This document shows, piece after piece, positions 22,701 through 33,400 of a DNA stretch of 64,000 nucleotides. The DNA comes from Arenicola marina. Taxonomy: Eukaryota > Annelida > Polychaeta > Arenicolidae. Each line of letters starts with the position of its first letter. Positions within the stretch are counted from its first letter, which is position 1. The notes below the pieces were generated by a model that had not been told where the DNA came from, searched no databases, and was given only the letters and a program-made list of their open reading frames with translations. The position numbers and the translations under genes were made by a program. Where the stretch lies: contig OZ025261.1 in NCBI GenBank assembly GCA_964019135.1, positions 29,558,029-29,622,028 of the forward strand. The letters run 5' to 3'.

Positions 22701-24947
22701 GTAGGTAAGTCCAGGATAACAATATAATAGATAAAAACAGGCCAAAAACAGATCTGGGGAAAACATATAACAGATCAAAACGGGTCTGGGGAAAATGAAA
22801 TGGATCAAAACAGGCCAAAACGAGAATAGATCAAAATAGGCCAAAACAACAGTGAACAATCGTGAACAATTGCCACATTGCACACTTATGAATGAAAATG
22901 GAGACCCCGTGAGGGTAAATATGAGATGAACACTGAAACCAAGGTTTCAGGGGACCGAATAAGACGTGTCTTCATCAGGGGCCGTTCACGTCTCATCGCT
23001 GTTTCTGATCGCACATCAAACTAGCCGATCGAGTCGCCGCCCCACAACATAGGATTCATAACAAACCCCAGTCGAGAAGGCGGCCCCGATCAGCTAGCAT
23101 GGCGGCGAAATGGCCCAACAGCGATCTACCAGACTCTGATAGCAATAGGCTTGGTGAAAATACTGAAACGGTATAGAAAATCATACCTAGTTCAGTGAAC
23201 CTATAGAGTCTTGGTTACCTGGCGTGGCAGAGGCATCGAGTGAAGTCGCCAAGAGGGCTACTGCCTTTTAAACCGACCCACCGTGTGTTCTGTGCACGCA
23301 AAACTAAAACTGCAAATGAGTAATTCAGAGCCAAAATGTGAGCATAGAATGAGAAGGCCAAACCAAGGAGTGGTCGCGGTGAGGAATAAGGCCTAAAACG
23401 ATGGTTATGTACAAGCTGGGTTGGGGCGGGTGGGCCAACTCATAATACAAACTGAATGCAGTCGCTCGGTCAACAAAGGACCGACTACAGACGAAGTAGG
23501 GATGATATGGAAGGCGAGGCGTATTATTTACTTACCAGGTAAATACGGTCCGTTATTGGATCGGAGCCTCAGACTATGGGATGACGGGAACCCCACACAA
23601 ATAATTTAGGTACGCGTGGCTAGCCAATAGCCAAAATGCGTCGAATGGTCAAAACCGTGGGTGAACCTTAACTGTAAAAGGTAGGTGAAGTCAACTTGTA
23701 GCTCACATTTGGATGCTAACAAGAGTACTTCTGACAGATGCTACTCCCGGTAGTCCCCTTGATTGGCCAGAGTCCAGTTCTAACGTCGAGAGTAGCGTTG
23801 AAGGAGTAGGGAATCACTTCGGTCCCGGTGGCTTCGGACGCCCAAAATGGCCTAAAACGCACCATGTATATATGTATGTATATTTGTCGTAATGGGTTTA
23901 ACGATTACGTGTATCCAAAATGGCGCCCAGTTCAGATGATGGTGCTCCGTAAAACGTCTTCCAAAGATATATAGGCCTATTGTTTATTTTTTGGATGAAT
24001 TTAATAGCCAAATCGGATTAAGTTATGCGAAATTATGATTTTTAGGTCCAATGTGCCTAGACAAGTCAGAATTTTCAACCATGTCTCTTCTTCTGGAAAA
24101 CACCCGTGGAAAGTACAGGCTGAAACTGGGACCCAACGGAGTTAGTCGCCTAAGGCAAATCGAAAGGGATGAAAGGGATGAATATGGTTGCATATTCAGG
24201 ACACTTTAACCACTACCCAATGGGAGTAGGAAGGGAAAGTGTAGCCATGTTCCCGGGGGGTAACCCCCTGCTCTTTGCGAAGAAGGACATGGGATCTTTA
24301 CCCTGTGACCACGCATACATGACCACAGCTGGGCTCGACCACCGTTCCTCGTGCCGTTAGACTCTCAGGTGGCCAGAGCACTCAGTGCGTGCGCTCTAGC
24401 CCACTGAGCTACCGGGCCGGCCCCGAAAGGGATGAAGAATATGATGACGTAAAAAGATGTGTAACGTGTAAATATAACATTTTACAGAACGGTAAAAATG
24501 AATACCGGTACGTAATCAAATATGATTTACTTTAATATTGATCCTACGTCTAGCCCACGCCTTGGTTTTCAACTGCAAAAAGATTTTTTTCTCGAACGTT
24601 ATATATTTTAATTTAATTAATTTATATATTTTTGGGTCTAATATAGTGAGTGACAAGAGATTTTGTCGCTGTTTACAGGTTGCGAGTTTGGTGACCGCGC
24701 GTCCATCTGTGGCCTTGACTTCTGTAACGTCACCGACAATGTGGAAATCTGCTGCGACACCTGCCGTGACGTCACTACCGATGGCTTCAGCACTACCACA
24801 GTCGCCATGTCTACCCGAGTCACTCCGTCAAGGCCGGATATGACGCCCCCGCCGTCTGCAGCGCCACCAACGGCAGTCGTTGAAACGAAGATGTTTTTCT
24901 TGATGATGTTATTATACTTCCACCCACATTGTTTGAGCCTGTGTTGA
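13696..24947 (+). CDS. Small secreted protein with two PLAC-like cysteine modules (3 exons)
   Basis: The span joins 13696-13771, 21940-22044 and 24679-24947. The sum is 450 nt, exactly 149 codons plus stop, with both introns in phase 1. Residues 1-25 form a signal peptide (MVTSAGLLFALLWILCCPFL...). Residues about 28-49 carry module 1 with spacing C-x4-C-x7-C-x6-CC-x2-C. Residues about 62-88 carry module 2 with C-x8-C-x4-C-x8-CC-x2-C, starting CEFGDRAS. This six-cysteine pattern resembles the PLAC module at the end of ADAMTS/papilin proteins and similar CxYGD repeats in invertebrate extracellular proteins. A Thr/Ser/Pro-rich stretch follows, then a hydrophobic tail (MFFLMMLLYF) that could be a GPI signal or membrane anchor. 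No protease domain is seen, so the role is unknown. Intron 1 is 8.2 kb and almost entirely tandem repeats. Alternative: the exons belong to a larger gene with undetected exons. Confidence 0.72.
14023..17198. repeat. 21-bp satellite with two monomer types, about 151 copies
   Basis: Type 1 is TCGAGATCTCGAGATAATAAG, whose core CTCGAGATCTCGAG is a perfect palindrome. Type 2 is TCGAGGTCTCTACTTAATAAG. They alternate in non-random blocks. A block with the rare variant ACTTGAGATATC at 14901 reappears at 15804, exactly 903 bp (43 units) away, showing an internal segmental duplication. Another block near 16289 reappears near 16806. The array lies in intron 1 of the cysteine-module gene. An 814-codon SR-rich frame through it is a by-product of the 7-codon unit. 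Confidence 0.95.
17199..17784. other. Unique-looking intron sequence between two arrays
   Basis: I see nothing beyond single-copy-looking AT-rich intron DNA. The small open frame at 17334-17567 (-) has no recognisable domain. Confidence 0.4.
17785..18740. repeat. 81-bp minisatellite, about 11.8 copies
   Basis: The unit runs from CGTAGAGCATAGATATCCAT through GTGGGGTCTCGACCAGGTCC to CCCTATAGCATTGA, 81 bp. Copies are nearly identical, with two-state sites (TATCGTGG/TTTCGCGG, CAGGTC/CAGATC, CGAAG/CGTAG). A 325-codon minus-strand frame arises because 81 bp is 27 codons. The array is within intron 1 of the + strand gene. Confidence 0.95.
19024..19080. repeat. Near-perfect hairpin, 23-nt arms
   Basis: The arms are 19024-19046 (TAGCCTCGGGCGACCCACTC...) and 19058-19080, complementary except at one position, with an 11-nt loop. 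The hairpin lies just upstream of a tRNA-like relic. Confidence 0.85.
19100..19170 (-). repeat. tRNA-like / SINE relic
   Basis: On the minus strand TTGGTAAGCGGACTGAGCTA resembles an A box and its D-arm neighbourhood. GGGTTCGCGCCCC (19110-19122) resembles a B box at a suitable distance. It does not fold as an intact tRNA by eye, so a relic of a tRNA-derived SINE is more likely. Confidence 0.4.
19171..20404. other. Intron 1 sequence, no strong feature
   Basis: AT-rich and mixed sequence. A roughly 45-bp stretch at 19463-19508 (GCTTTTGTACACAC..., AAACTGGGCCAAG) resembles 30799-30841, perhaps a small dispersed repeat. No exon with matching phase is recognised. Confidence 0.35.
20405..20945 (+). 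mobile_element. tRNA-derived SINE with 5' part tandemly amplified
   Basis: Four exact-length 83-bp units start at 20405, 20488, 20571 and 20654, with the next phase point at 20737. Each contains the A-box-like TGGCCTAGTGGGTAGAGCG. Only the last copy continues into a B box (GGTTTGAATCC, 20749-20759) and the SINE body, where AAAGAACCCAGGTCTTCC and GCAAAGAGTAGGGG occur. That body matches the element at 24174-24423, and from memory it resembles the conserved central domain of Meta-type SINEs. It lies in intron 1 of the + strand gene. Confidence 0.75.
21595..21880. repeat. 37-bp tandem repeat, about 8 copies
   Basis: GCAACCATGAACGGTGCA recurs at 21605, 21642, 21679 and, with changes, at 21716, 21753, 21790, 21827 and 21867. 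The outer units are the most diverged. It ends 60 bp before exon 2 of the + strand gene. Confidence 0.9.
21940..22044 (+). CDS. Exon 2: first PLAC-like cysteine module
   Basis: The acceptor is TTTCTTTATATTTCCAG with a good pyrimidine tract, and the donor is ACCG|GTAGGT. Length is 105 nt and the phases are 1-1, the symmetric pattern typical of shuffled extracellular modules. It encodes CEASYC...DEC...CCQTC followed by AQYETGVT. Confidence 0.8.
22536..23874. mobile_element. Element with 123-bp direct terminal repeats
   Basis: 22536-22658 and 23752-23874 are near-identical direct repeats (AGTCCCCTTGATTGGCCAG ... CACCATGTATATATGT) enclosing about 1.1 kb with no coding capacity. Direct terminal repeats around a short non-coding interior suggest a small non-autonomous LTR-like or Penelope-like fossil. 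The close match of its ends suggests a young insertion. Near 22943-22979 the minus strand carries a CTGATGAAGAC ... GAAACC motif of the kind seen near Penelope-type ends. The whole lies in intron 2 of the + strand gene. Family assignment is uncertain. Confidence 0.5.
22735..22850. repeat. Decayed ~22-bp tandem repeat
   Basis: Variants of AGATCAAAACAGGCCAAAA recur inside the element at 22536-23874. Confidence 0.5.
24174..24423 (-). mobile_element. tRNA-derived SINE with 13-bp target duplication
   Basis: The minus strand starts with GGCCGGCCCGGTAGCTCAGT (A-box region, 24392-24412) and has a B-box-like GGTCGAGCCC (24331-24340). The body contains AAAGATCCCATGTCCTTC and GCAAAGAGCAGGGG, shared with the SINE at 20405-20945. 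Direct repeats CGAAAGGGATGAA flank it at 24161-24173 and 24424-24436. It is in intron 2 of the + strand gene. Confidence 0.85.
24679..24947 (+). CDS. Exon 3: second cysteine module, stalk and hydrophobic tail
   Basis: The acceptor is CGCTGTTTACAG|GTTGCGAG. The first two bases complete a Gly codon with the last base of exon 2. It encodes CEFGDRASICGLDFC...ICCDTC, then a Thr/Ser/Pro-rich stretch of about 40 residues and MFFLMMLLYFHPHCLSLC before TGA at 24945-24947. The tail ends in a less hydrophobic stretch than a textbook GPI signal, so the anchoring mode is open. Confidence 0.78.
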
Positions 24948-25521
24948 TACACAGTTACTCAAGGACGTGGTTCACGATGGTTTCAATTGAAAGACAGAAC
25001 CCTTATTTGGTGACTTTTTATTGCGTTGCGTAACTTAATGGTTAATAGTTTATTCCAAGGAACTAGATGGGGGAGTTTTTTTCAGATCGTTGGAACAGCC
25101 GTAAACATTGTATAACACTCTCTCACAAGGAGGCTGAACAATACGGCAAGTGAGTTGAAATTTATACTGGTTAAGTCAATGTGCTATCAGAACACAAGTC
25201 TGTACGTCCTTGCAATGTTAATGTTATGTTGCTTTAACGATATTGTTTGGCTCATGATTGTTATTCACGGTATGAGATGATACTGTGTTTTAACGGCTGT
25301 TATTGTAGTGAAACGTAAACACAATATCCAACTTTTTACACGGCGATCTATCATCCATGCCATCAATCACACGGTGCCCCATAGATTACATCGTCAGAAT
25401 AATACCCACATTTATAACTTTTTAAGTTTAACTTTTAAGCAACACAAATGTAATTAATTTGGCGACTCTTTCATCCTGTCAGATTACATTTACTATAGAC
25501 CCAACCGTCCATGCCAACATA

Positions 25522-25527
25522 AATAAA
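25522..25527 (+). terminator. Candidate poly(A) signal of the + strand gene
   Basis: This is the first AATAAA I see after the stop at 24947. It would give a 3'UTR of about 0.6 kb. Confidence 0.4.
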
Positions 25528-27206
25528 ACATTATCAATGACAGAAACACCGACGTTTGTAACAACCATTGAACACTTTTATTTTGCCAATAACCATTGCG
25601 ACCGACATGTTGACCCAACTTAAAACATCAGTATATATATATATATATAGCATTATGTGTCTAAACAAGCAGTGTTTAGCGATGGGGTTGGAGGGAGGGG
25701 TGTGCAGAATGTCCTGGAGCATGCCTATGTGAGTGAGCACGCAGTCATTTTGGAGTGAAGTGGGAGTTATTTATAGTCTTGCTTGCTTGACTTCTGTTTT
25801 GGGGGAGGTTTTCTGAGTATATTTATCAATCTGGCGTCTTGCGCAATGCGCCAGATAGCGTTATATTTCTGAAGGCAAAAAGTTATATTTCACATATCGA
25901 GAATGCATGCATGATATTATTAGCTGGTTACATAATGTGATAATATATGTTTGCCAGGGGAACTAATATACATAATATGCCGGTGAATATCTCGCAATGG
26001 AAGAAAAGCGCAAATAGGCAAACGTCATGTAAATATGGCGCAATGTTAACTTGTTAAGGATGTTAGTAAAGAGATGGCTATATCATTCGTTTCTAGTAAT
26101 AAAATCGTCCACGCGAAATTTGATACTGAGAGTTGTCACAAGGAAATGATTCATAGGCTACGAAAAGGTTCGTTCATTCGGGGCATGAAGAATCCAAGTT
26201 CTCTATTGTCGTATTGTTGGATAATACGAACAACGATGCCTCAATATTAACTCTTGGCACAATCGATTTATTGTCAGCCTTCTACTGTTAAGACATTGCA
26301 CGTTCGTTAACCCCGAAACAATACATGAGCTACTCGATAACGGAAGAGTTTGCTACTAAATACGACTTGGTGCTGACGTAAAAATCGTATGTGAACAGCT
26401 AGCCTAAAAAGCTTTTGTTCGACTTCCTGTCCAACTAGTAATTCATAAGGTTGTCCTATCTGTTGTGTTTCCGCAACTTGCTTGACTAGATAACGCTACA
26501 TATTTATTATAATAGCATGAAATAAATTAATCGCGGCAGTCTTGGAAAAAGAAATGTATACAGTTAGTATGTTAGAAAAAGCTTTGCGTTACTTGCTAGA
26601 AGGTTCGGTTTCTTACCCTTTCTCATGACAATTGAGAGGCTTAGCACAACGAGAAACAGCAAGCGAATTATGGCCAAGTTACATATTTACATTCCGTGAA
26701 GATACAGCTGGCAACGCAGAGAAATACAAAACTCCCTTGCAAGCACATACTTTTTCTTAATGCAGGCCACGTAAATCTACTGATTTACGTTTGAGGAGCT
26801 CTTTAAACTGTCCAACCTGTCACGACGCATGCAGTTAGATAAATCCACACCCCCGCCAAAACCGGAACCTGGGCTGCCGTCACTTCCGATTCGCCACCAC
26901 GTGTACATGTGTACAGTGCATCGTTTCGGCGGTGTTATCTGGTGGCACAGACTCTGGCAGGCTCGTTGTCTGCGAATGACACAGTAGCCTGTCTTATCAG
27001 CAATGAGCAACACCGACTCTTAACTGCTCAATGGTCAAGAAAAAGAATCTTAGTGACGCACAATCCGTTTCGTTTATGGTCCACACGTGACTCGCATTGT
27101 TATCTGCACTGCCGAAACATCGGCATTGACAATTAAGCACCTAGTGGCGTGTCTTTGCATGCAATATCAGAACATCAGCTTTATATATCTCTCCGCCTCT
27201 CGCTGC
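25528..27206. other. Region between two convergent genes
   Basis: AT-rich single-copy-looking DNA with a short TA microsatellite near 25630-25650. A TTTATT at 26503-26508 is a possible poly(A) signal for the minus-strand gene. No exon is recognised. Confidence 0.4.
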
Positions 27207-27419
27207 TTAGAGATTTCTGGGACACAGCCCCCGACTCTTGGTATTTTCCTCCAGGAGCCCCAGGTCGACCTCGTCACAGCCCTGGACCTGGATGGGCATG
27301 TTCCAGTTGGACGGCTGCTGCAGAGCCGCAATCACTTGGCGCTTGCAGATCAACAGATCGCGCATGGTCTCATCCTGACCCGTTACCATAGAGACGTCGA
27401 CGTCGAACGCTACCATGTG
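27207..27419 (-). CDS. IgGFc-type gene, exon 8 (terminal)
   Basis: The acceptor CGTTTTCACTCCAG is followed by CACATGGTAG in phase 0. It encodes HMVAFDVDVSMVTG ... CKRQVIAALQQPSNWNMPI ... GLCPRNL, with stop at 27207-27209. Three of the six C-terminal-region cysteines are here. Confidence 0.8.
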   Translation of the reverse strand, partial: HMVAFDVDVSMVTGQDETMRDLLICKRQVIAALQQPSNWNMPIQVQGCDEVDLGLLEENTKSRGLCPRNL

Positions 27420-30400
27420 CTGGAGTGAAAACGAATTACGGTTTATTTATTTGTGATCGATAGACTTCCATAGAAAAGGATTGTTATACGTTTCATAGTA
27501 GTGGATAACATATTGTGTAAGAAGCAGCAGCTTCAATATAAGTTGTATGCCATAATAACACATTGTTAGTATTGTATCTCAAAATATGGTTTAAACTCTT
27601 GTTGATTACAAAGGCAATATGAAAAGTAAATAATAACTGGAATAATAAGGTTTAATAGTGTAATAATGAGCGGACAAGAATACAGATTTTTATCCAGACT
27701 ATCATCCAGTGTAAGTATTTGATCTGAGTAAGTATTGAACCGTTACGCCCTCTCCCCACTCCACTGGGTGTTACCACTACGTCACTGTATATCACCATAA
27801 ACATCTTTCCTATACTGTTCATTTATTAATTGTGCATCCAATATTTTGGCTCTTCTCCAATTTTTGGGAATATTTCTCGCAGAAGATAACTACTCGAGCT
27901 AATGTGGGGAATGATTCAAAATCACAAACGAGACGCCGAAAGTCCAGTCAAGATCGACAGCCGATAAAAAACGCTTCAACACGGATTGATCTAATACATC
28001 TTGCGTTTGACTACTTTCGTTTCGTATCATTTGCCAAAGCGGTTCAGCTTTATGGACAGGATTAGCCGCATTGGTTCTTGGAATGTTAATCGAGCGTTAG
28101 CCCAGGAAATGTAGAGTATGAGGTGACGCACGAAATTACCATTCGTTCACCATTTATAACAAGGATGCGTTATCTATTGGAAATATTGTTTACTAACCAT
28201 GCACCTTGGCACCTTTATGGAGGGAGAGCTCGCCAAACCTGCAAAGAAATGCAACGGATCCATCAACTTACGCCTGCTTGGTTTTCTGCGTATTCGCTGA
28301 TGATGAGGTCCTCTATCTGTGTGTACTGAGTGTTGGGACACATCTGTCCGATGCAGATCAGGTAGTTGATGAGATCCTTGAGGTCATTTGGCTTCGGTCT
28401 TAGGACCTCCTTGTACTTCACCTTACACTCCGTGGTACGGGCCGGATATTTAAAGTCACCCGAAACGCTGAATCGCTGATTCGGTCCTTTCACTGAAGCT
28501 AAGAGAAGAACAAATCGATTAAAATATGTCATATCTTTATGCGTAGCTATTTCTTTCAGCATTTCTATATGACAAAGAGGCGTCGTCTTGTGGAAAGTTT
28601 CCTTTTATTACCCACGGTGTCTGTTTAGGAGGGTCATTAGAGGTAGAAAAGCTTGCAAATGTAACTGTTGGATTACCAGTGTGACAGCGCAACATCCCTA
28701 CATGCTAGTATGGAAGTGAGGAGGATGCATCGAATGTATTGTAAGGTTCTCGTGATCTGTCGAGACACTATGGCATCAGTCTGCATAATTTTTAAGTCTT
28801 GGAATACTTTGAAAGCGGTAACTTGGTGTGAAGGACCCACTCGCTCAACCCGCGGAAGTACGTTGTGTCAAAAAACCATTTGTGGCTATAACAAATGGAA
28901 ATATATCTACGTAAAAATCTGCGCTGCATATCTAGATATAAGAAAGGTTCCGTTTCGAATCCAGTCTATTTCTTAAATCACAATCAACGTGACATCAATT
29001 AAAAATAGTTAGATATGAATAATTCTGATTTGCCGATGTCAACTGAATGAAAAGACTCTCCGGCCGCTGCAAAATATCAACCTATTCTGATCACTATATG
29101 TTGAGCAATGGATGTTTAAGGAGAGTGAACCAGTGAAGCCACCAGGACAATTCCAGGGGGTGGCAGGGACCTACCCGGGGGAAAAGGGCGGTTGGTGGAG
29201 CAGGTGCCCGGAGCGACAGTCACCACAGGTGGTGCGGTGGTGAAGGTGAAGTCGAAATCCTCCTCCGGAACGGGATCACCATGGACTGTAAGGCAGAAGT
29301 GGATCGGGATTATATCAGAGTGATGCGCGGTAATAGAATAACGGTTTGTTGCAAACGTTACAGAGACGGTTTATCGTAAAGTGACTGAGAACAATATTGG
29401 ATCAATATTATTACTGATTAGATAGACATATAAATATTAGTTTATCATAGATACTTGTGAGGACGAAAAGAGAATACAAGAATGTGAGTTATAGAAGAGA
29501 GACAAGCAACAGGGAAAAGAACCATTATAATCGTAATAACTGATAGATGTCATTGCAATAATAACGAGCCAAAGTTGTTGGAAGCGACACTTACTGGCGT
29601 ATCCCGTGGCGTATCCATATCCGGTGGGCTCGACCCCTCCATGTCCATACAGGTACCCCACGAACTTGACATTGTCATCCGGATGGTACATGGTATAGTT
29701 GTCGGGATCGACCCCGAAGGACACGACCGCCCACTGGCCGTCCACCCCGGTGGTCCAACTCGCCGTGTTCCCGAAGACGGTGGCGATGGGTCGGTCGTTG
29801 AGAATGATTCCCGACGCGGCCGCTATGGGCGCCACCACTGTCAGGTAGTTGATGAAGGGCACGGTTCCCATGGTGTCCCACAGTCTGGCCGTCGTGAAGG
29901 TCATCCGGTTGGTCAGGTGGTCGTTCGGGGTGATGAGGGTCATGAAGGGGTCGGTGACGGTGTCCACGTTGCTGAACGCCCGATAGCCTTTGTTATACTG
30001 CGCCACGAGGCATTTCTCGCTGCACTTCACGGTGACGATGGACCGGGCGTCAGGGATGTCGACCGTGATGAAGTCCCCGCGATGCTTGAAGTAGGAGTCC
30101 GTGCCGCCGTTGTGGGTGATTACATCGATCGTGGTGTTCATGTAGCCGGCGATGACGCGAATGGTGTACCCGGCCTGGTACTGGCGCCCGATGATAGGAC
30201 CCGTGACGAACTGCCACCCCCACTCGTCAATCGGGGGCACCTGCTCTACGATGTGGTCGCAGAACTTCTTGACGACCGGGATCTGAGAGCACTCGTGGCC
30301 CCCGAGCACGGCGATGGGCCGCGTGGCGCTGACAAACACCCCGGTGTAATCCTCGATTTCCGAGTACGTCTGGAACACCTCGAACTCGCCCAGAGACCTG

Positions 30401-33400
30401 AAGAAGATGCGTCTGACGTCAGTTCCGTTGACGTAGGAAGCCTCCACGCACGTGTCCTTGTACGGCGACACGATCAGGAAGGTGGAGTGCCCAAGCGGAA
30501 TGTTGTCGAAGGACGGGATGAAGAATTCCTTGGAGGTGGCCGTCAGGGGCAGCACTAGCATGCCGTCCGTGCTACCCTGGGTGGCCTTGGCCGCTTGGAT
30601 GTTGATGCGGTGGTCGGCAGTCACTCGCAGAGCGTTGAACACGGTTTGCGTCGTCAGGGCGTCGTCGTCGTTGAGATTTCTACGCGTCACCTGTTCTACG
30701 AACTGCGGCACGATGGGGTCCTTGTAGCGCACCTCGTCCCGGATGTCAGTGCCAATCTTCGGAACCTGCGACAGAAAACGTATTAATTGGTGGTTTAGGC
30801 GCTTTTGTGCATTCTTGCAAGGACCAAACTGGGCCAGGGATTCTCCCCGGGGACCATCAATGAATGAATCATGCCCCAGGTTAGGTGCTCGGGCCACAGA
30901 TGAAAACTACCGCGCCGCCAGAGATACTATCTAGCGTTAGCTTTTAATCTGATGAAAAAACAAACACTTCTACTTCTAAGATGGAAAATGTTGGCGTTGT
31001 ATGCCGCTTGTGTCGCACATGAAGGCCTCAAATTGCCATTCTGCAGATGGGAGGGACAGCACTTTTGGGATTCGTATATTGCGTTATATTAGGGTTAGTT
31101 ACGCAAGAGAAGTAATACACACTAAGAAAAGCTTGCTACCCTTGACATTTTTAATCTACAGGATTATAGGATATTTCTTATCGCATTTTATCTGTACTTT
31201 CATACGGAAACCAATGTGCGAGAATTAAATAGGGTTGTTATTATGTGATAAATCTCTGCATTTGTATATTTTAAACGACCGCGTAGAAATAATGTATAAT
31301 AACATAGAGAGCAAGCGATAACACAGTACTCCCCCACCCTAATAGCAGACCCAGCGGGGGAGGGTGCTACTGCGGCGTATGCCCTACCACCGTGGGTAAG
31401 GCCGTACAAGCCCCCCCCCCCCCGACAGGTTTAGCCCCCGAGAATAGAGAAGTCTAGCCCTGTCCAGGAGCAGCAACCTGATCCCCCCCCCCCGCCCGCC
31501 TCCGCCGCCTATGCACTGTAATCGCGAAATTCAAGCCTCCTCACCCCCTAAAGTCTGGATCCGCCCCTGCCCCCACCCCCTCCACCCTCCCTTATTGTGC
31601 ACCTCTCTCCTTTTACAGCGTGCTTCAACCCAACAATGGAACTCTTCCAAATTTTCAGAGGTACTCACTCCAATGTGATCCCCCCCCCTCCTCCACCTTG
31701 CCACCCCTACATACATCCACCCACTCCCACCACGCCCCCCCCACCACGCCCCCCCCCCACCACCCACCACATTTTTCCACCCCTGGGTCGGCCTTTGGTG
31801 TACTCACCTCCACCCTGAAATGGCTTTGATTCCACATTGTTCCGAGGAATATTTCCTGGTAGACGGGCAGGTTGGGGTCATCCAGTGAGATGTTCATGAA
31901 GGCAAACACAAACACGTGCTTGTCGTTGTCTAAAAATAAACAACAACAATAAACCGGTTGCGTATATTTAATCCGCAACTGGCAGAATCTAGGATAACGT
32001 CGGATAATATAGAAATAGACAGCGATAGATAATAACATATTATCAAAAAAGCCAAACATTTCTACGTAAATGAGAACTATTGTACATTACGCGCCAAGAC
32101 GATGGTATAAAGAACTTAAAGGAATTTAAATTAATTTGGACTCTAAGATACGGAAAGTCTTATATGATGTGATATAAGCGGGCAGGATCAGTTTTGTTGT
32201 CTTGGCCTTCCATATCGAGCAGAGAAACTCACCCGTTAGCGCCGCAGACCCTAAAAGAAATGAATGAAAAGATATGTTACTGGACCGACATTGCATTATG
32301 CAGGTCATGATGCAACAACATTGTTGCGGCATGTACTTTAAGTGTCTTATTATTATCACACCTATACACTTTAGTACAGGTAATACCGGTACATGTTATA
32401 CCGGTACATGTTATAAGCGTACATGTTATACCGGCACATGTTATACCGGTACATGGATACCGGTACATGTTATAAGCGTACATGTTATACCGGCACATGT
32501 TATACCGGTACATGGATACCGGTACATGTATACTAGTACATGTATACCGGTACATGTTATACCGGTACATGTATACCGGTACATGTATACCGGTACATGT
32601 TATACCGGTACACGTATACTGGTACATGTAATACTGGTACATGTAATACTGGTACATGTTATACCGGTACATGTTATACCGGTACATGTTATACCGGTAC
32701 ATGTATACCGGTACATGTATACTGGTACATGTATACCGGTACATGTTAAACCGGTACATGTATACTGGTACATGTAATACTGGTACATGTTATACCGGTA
32801 CATGTTATACCGGTACATGTTATACCGGTACATGTATACCGGTACATGTTATACCGGTACATGTTATACCGGTACATGTGTGCCGGTACATGCATACCGG
32901 TACATGTATACCGGTACGTGTATACCGGTACATGTATACCGGTACATGTATACCGGTACATGTATACCGGTACATGTTATACCGGTACATGTATACTGGT
33001 ACATGTAATACCGGTACATGTTTTACCGGTACATGTTATACCGGTACATGTTATACCGGTACATGTTATACCGGTACATGTGTGGAGGTACATGCATACG
33101 GGTACATGTATACCGGTACGTGTATACCGGTACGTGTATACCGGTACATGTATACCGGTACATGTATACCGGTACATGTTATACCGGTACATGTACACTG
33201 GTACATGTAATACCGGTACATGTTATACCGGTACATGTTATACCGGTACATGTACACTGGTACATGTTATACCGGTACATGTTATACCGGTACATGTTAT
33301 ACCGGTACATGTTATACCGGTACATGTACACCGGTACATGTAATACCGGTACATGTTATACCGGTACATGTTATACCGGTACATGTCATACCGGTACATG

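Noticed and set aside
22943-22979. Complete hammerhead ribozyme
   Set aside because: CTGATGA and GAAA are present but the stem between them does not pair cleanly by eye, so only a relation to Penelope-type ends is noted.
29575-30558. 327-codon + strand open frame
   Set aside because: Antisense shadow of the IgGFc-domain exon. The minus strand carries the recognisable domain and good splice sites.
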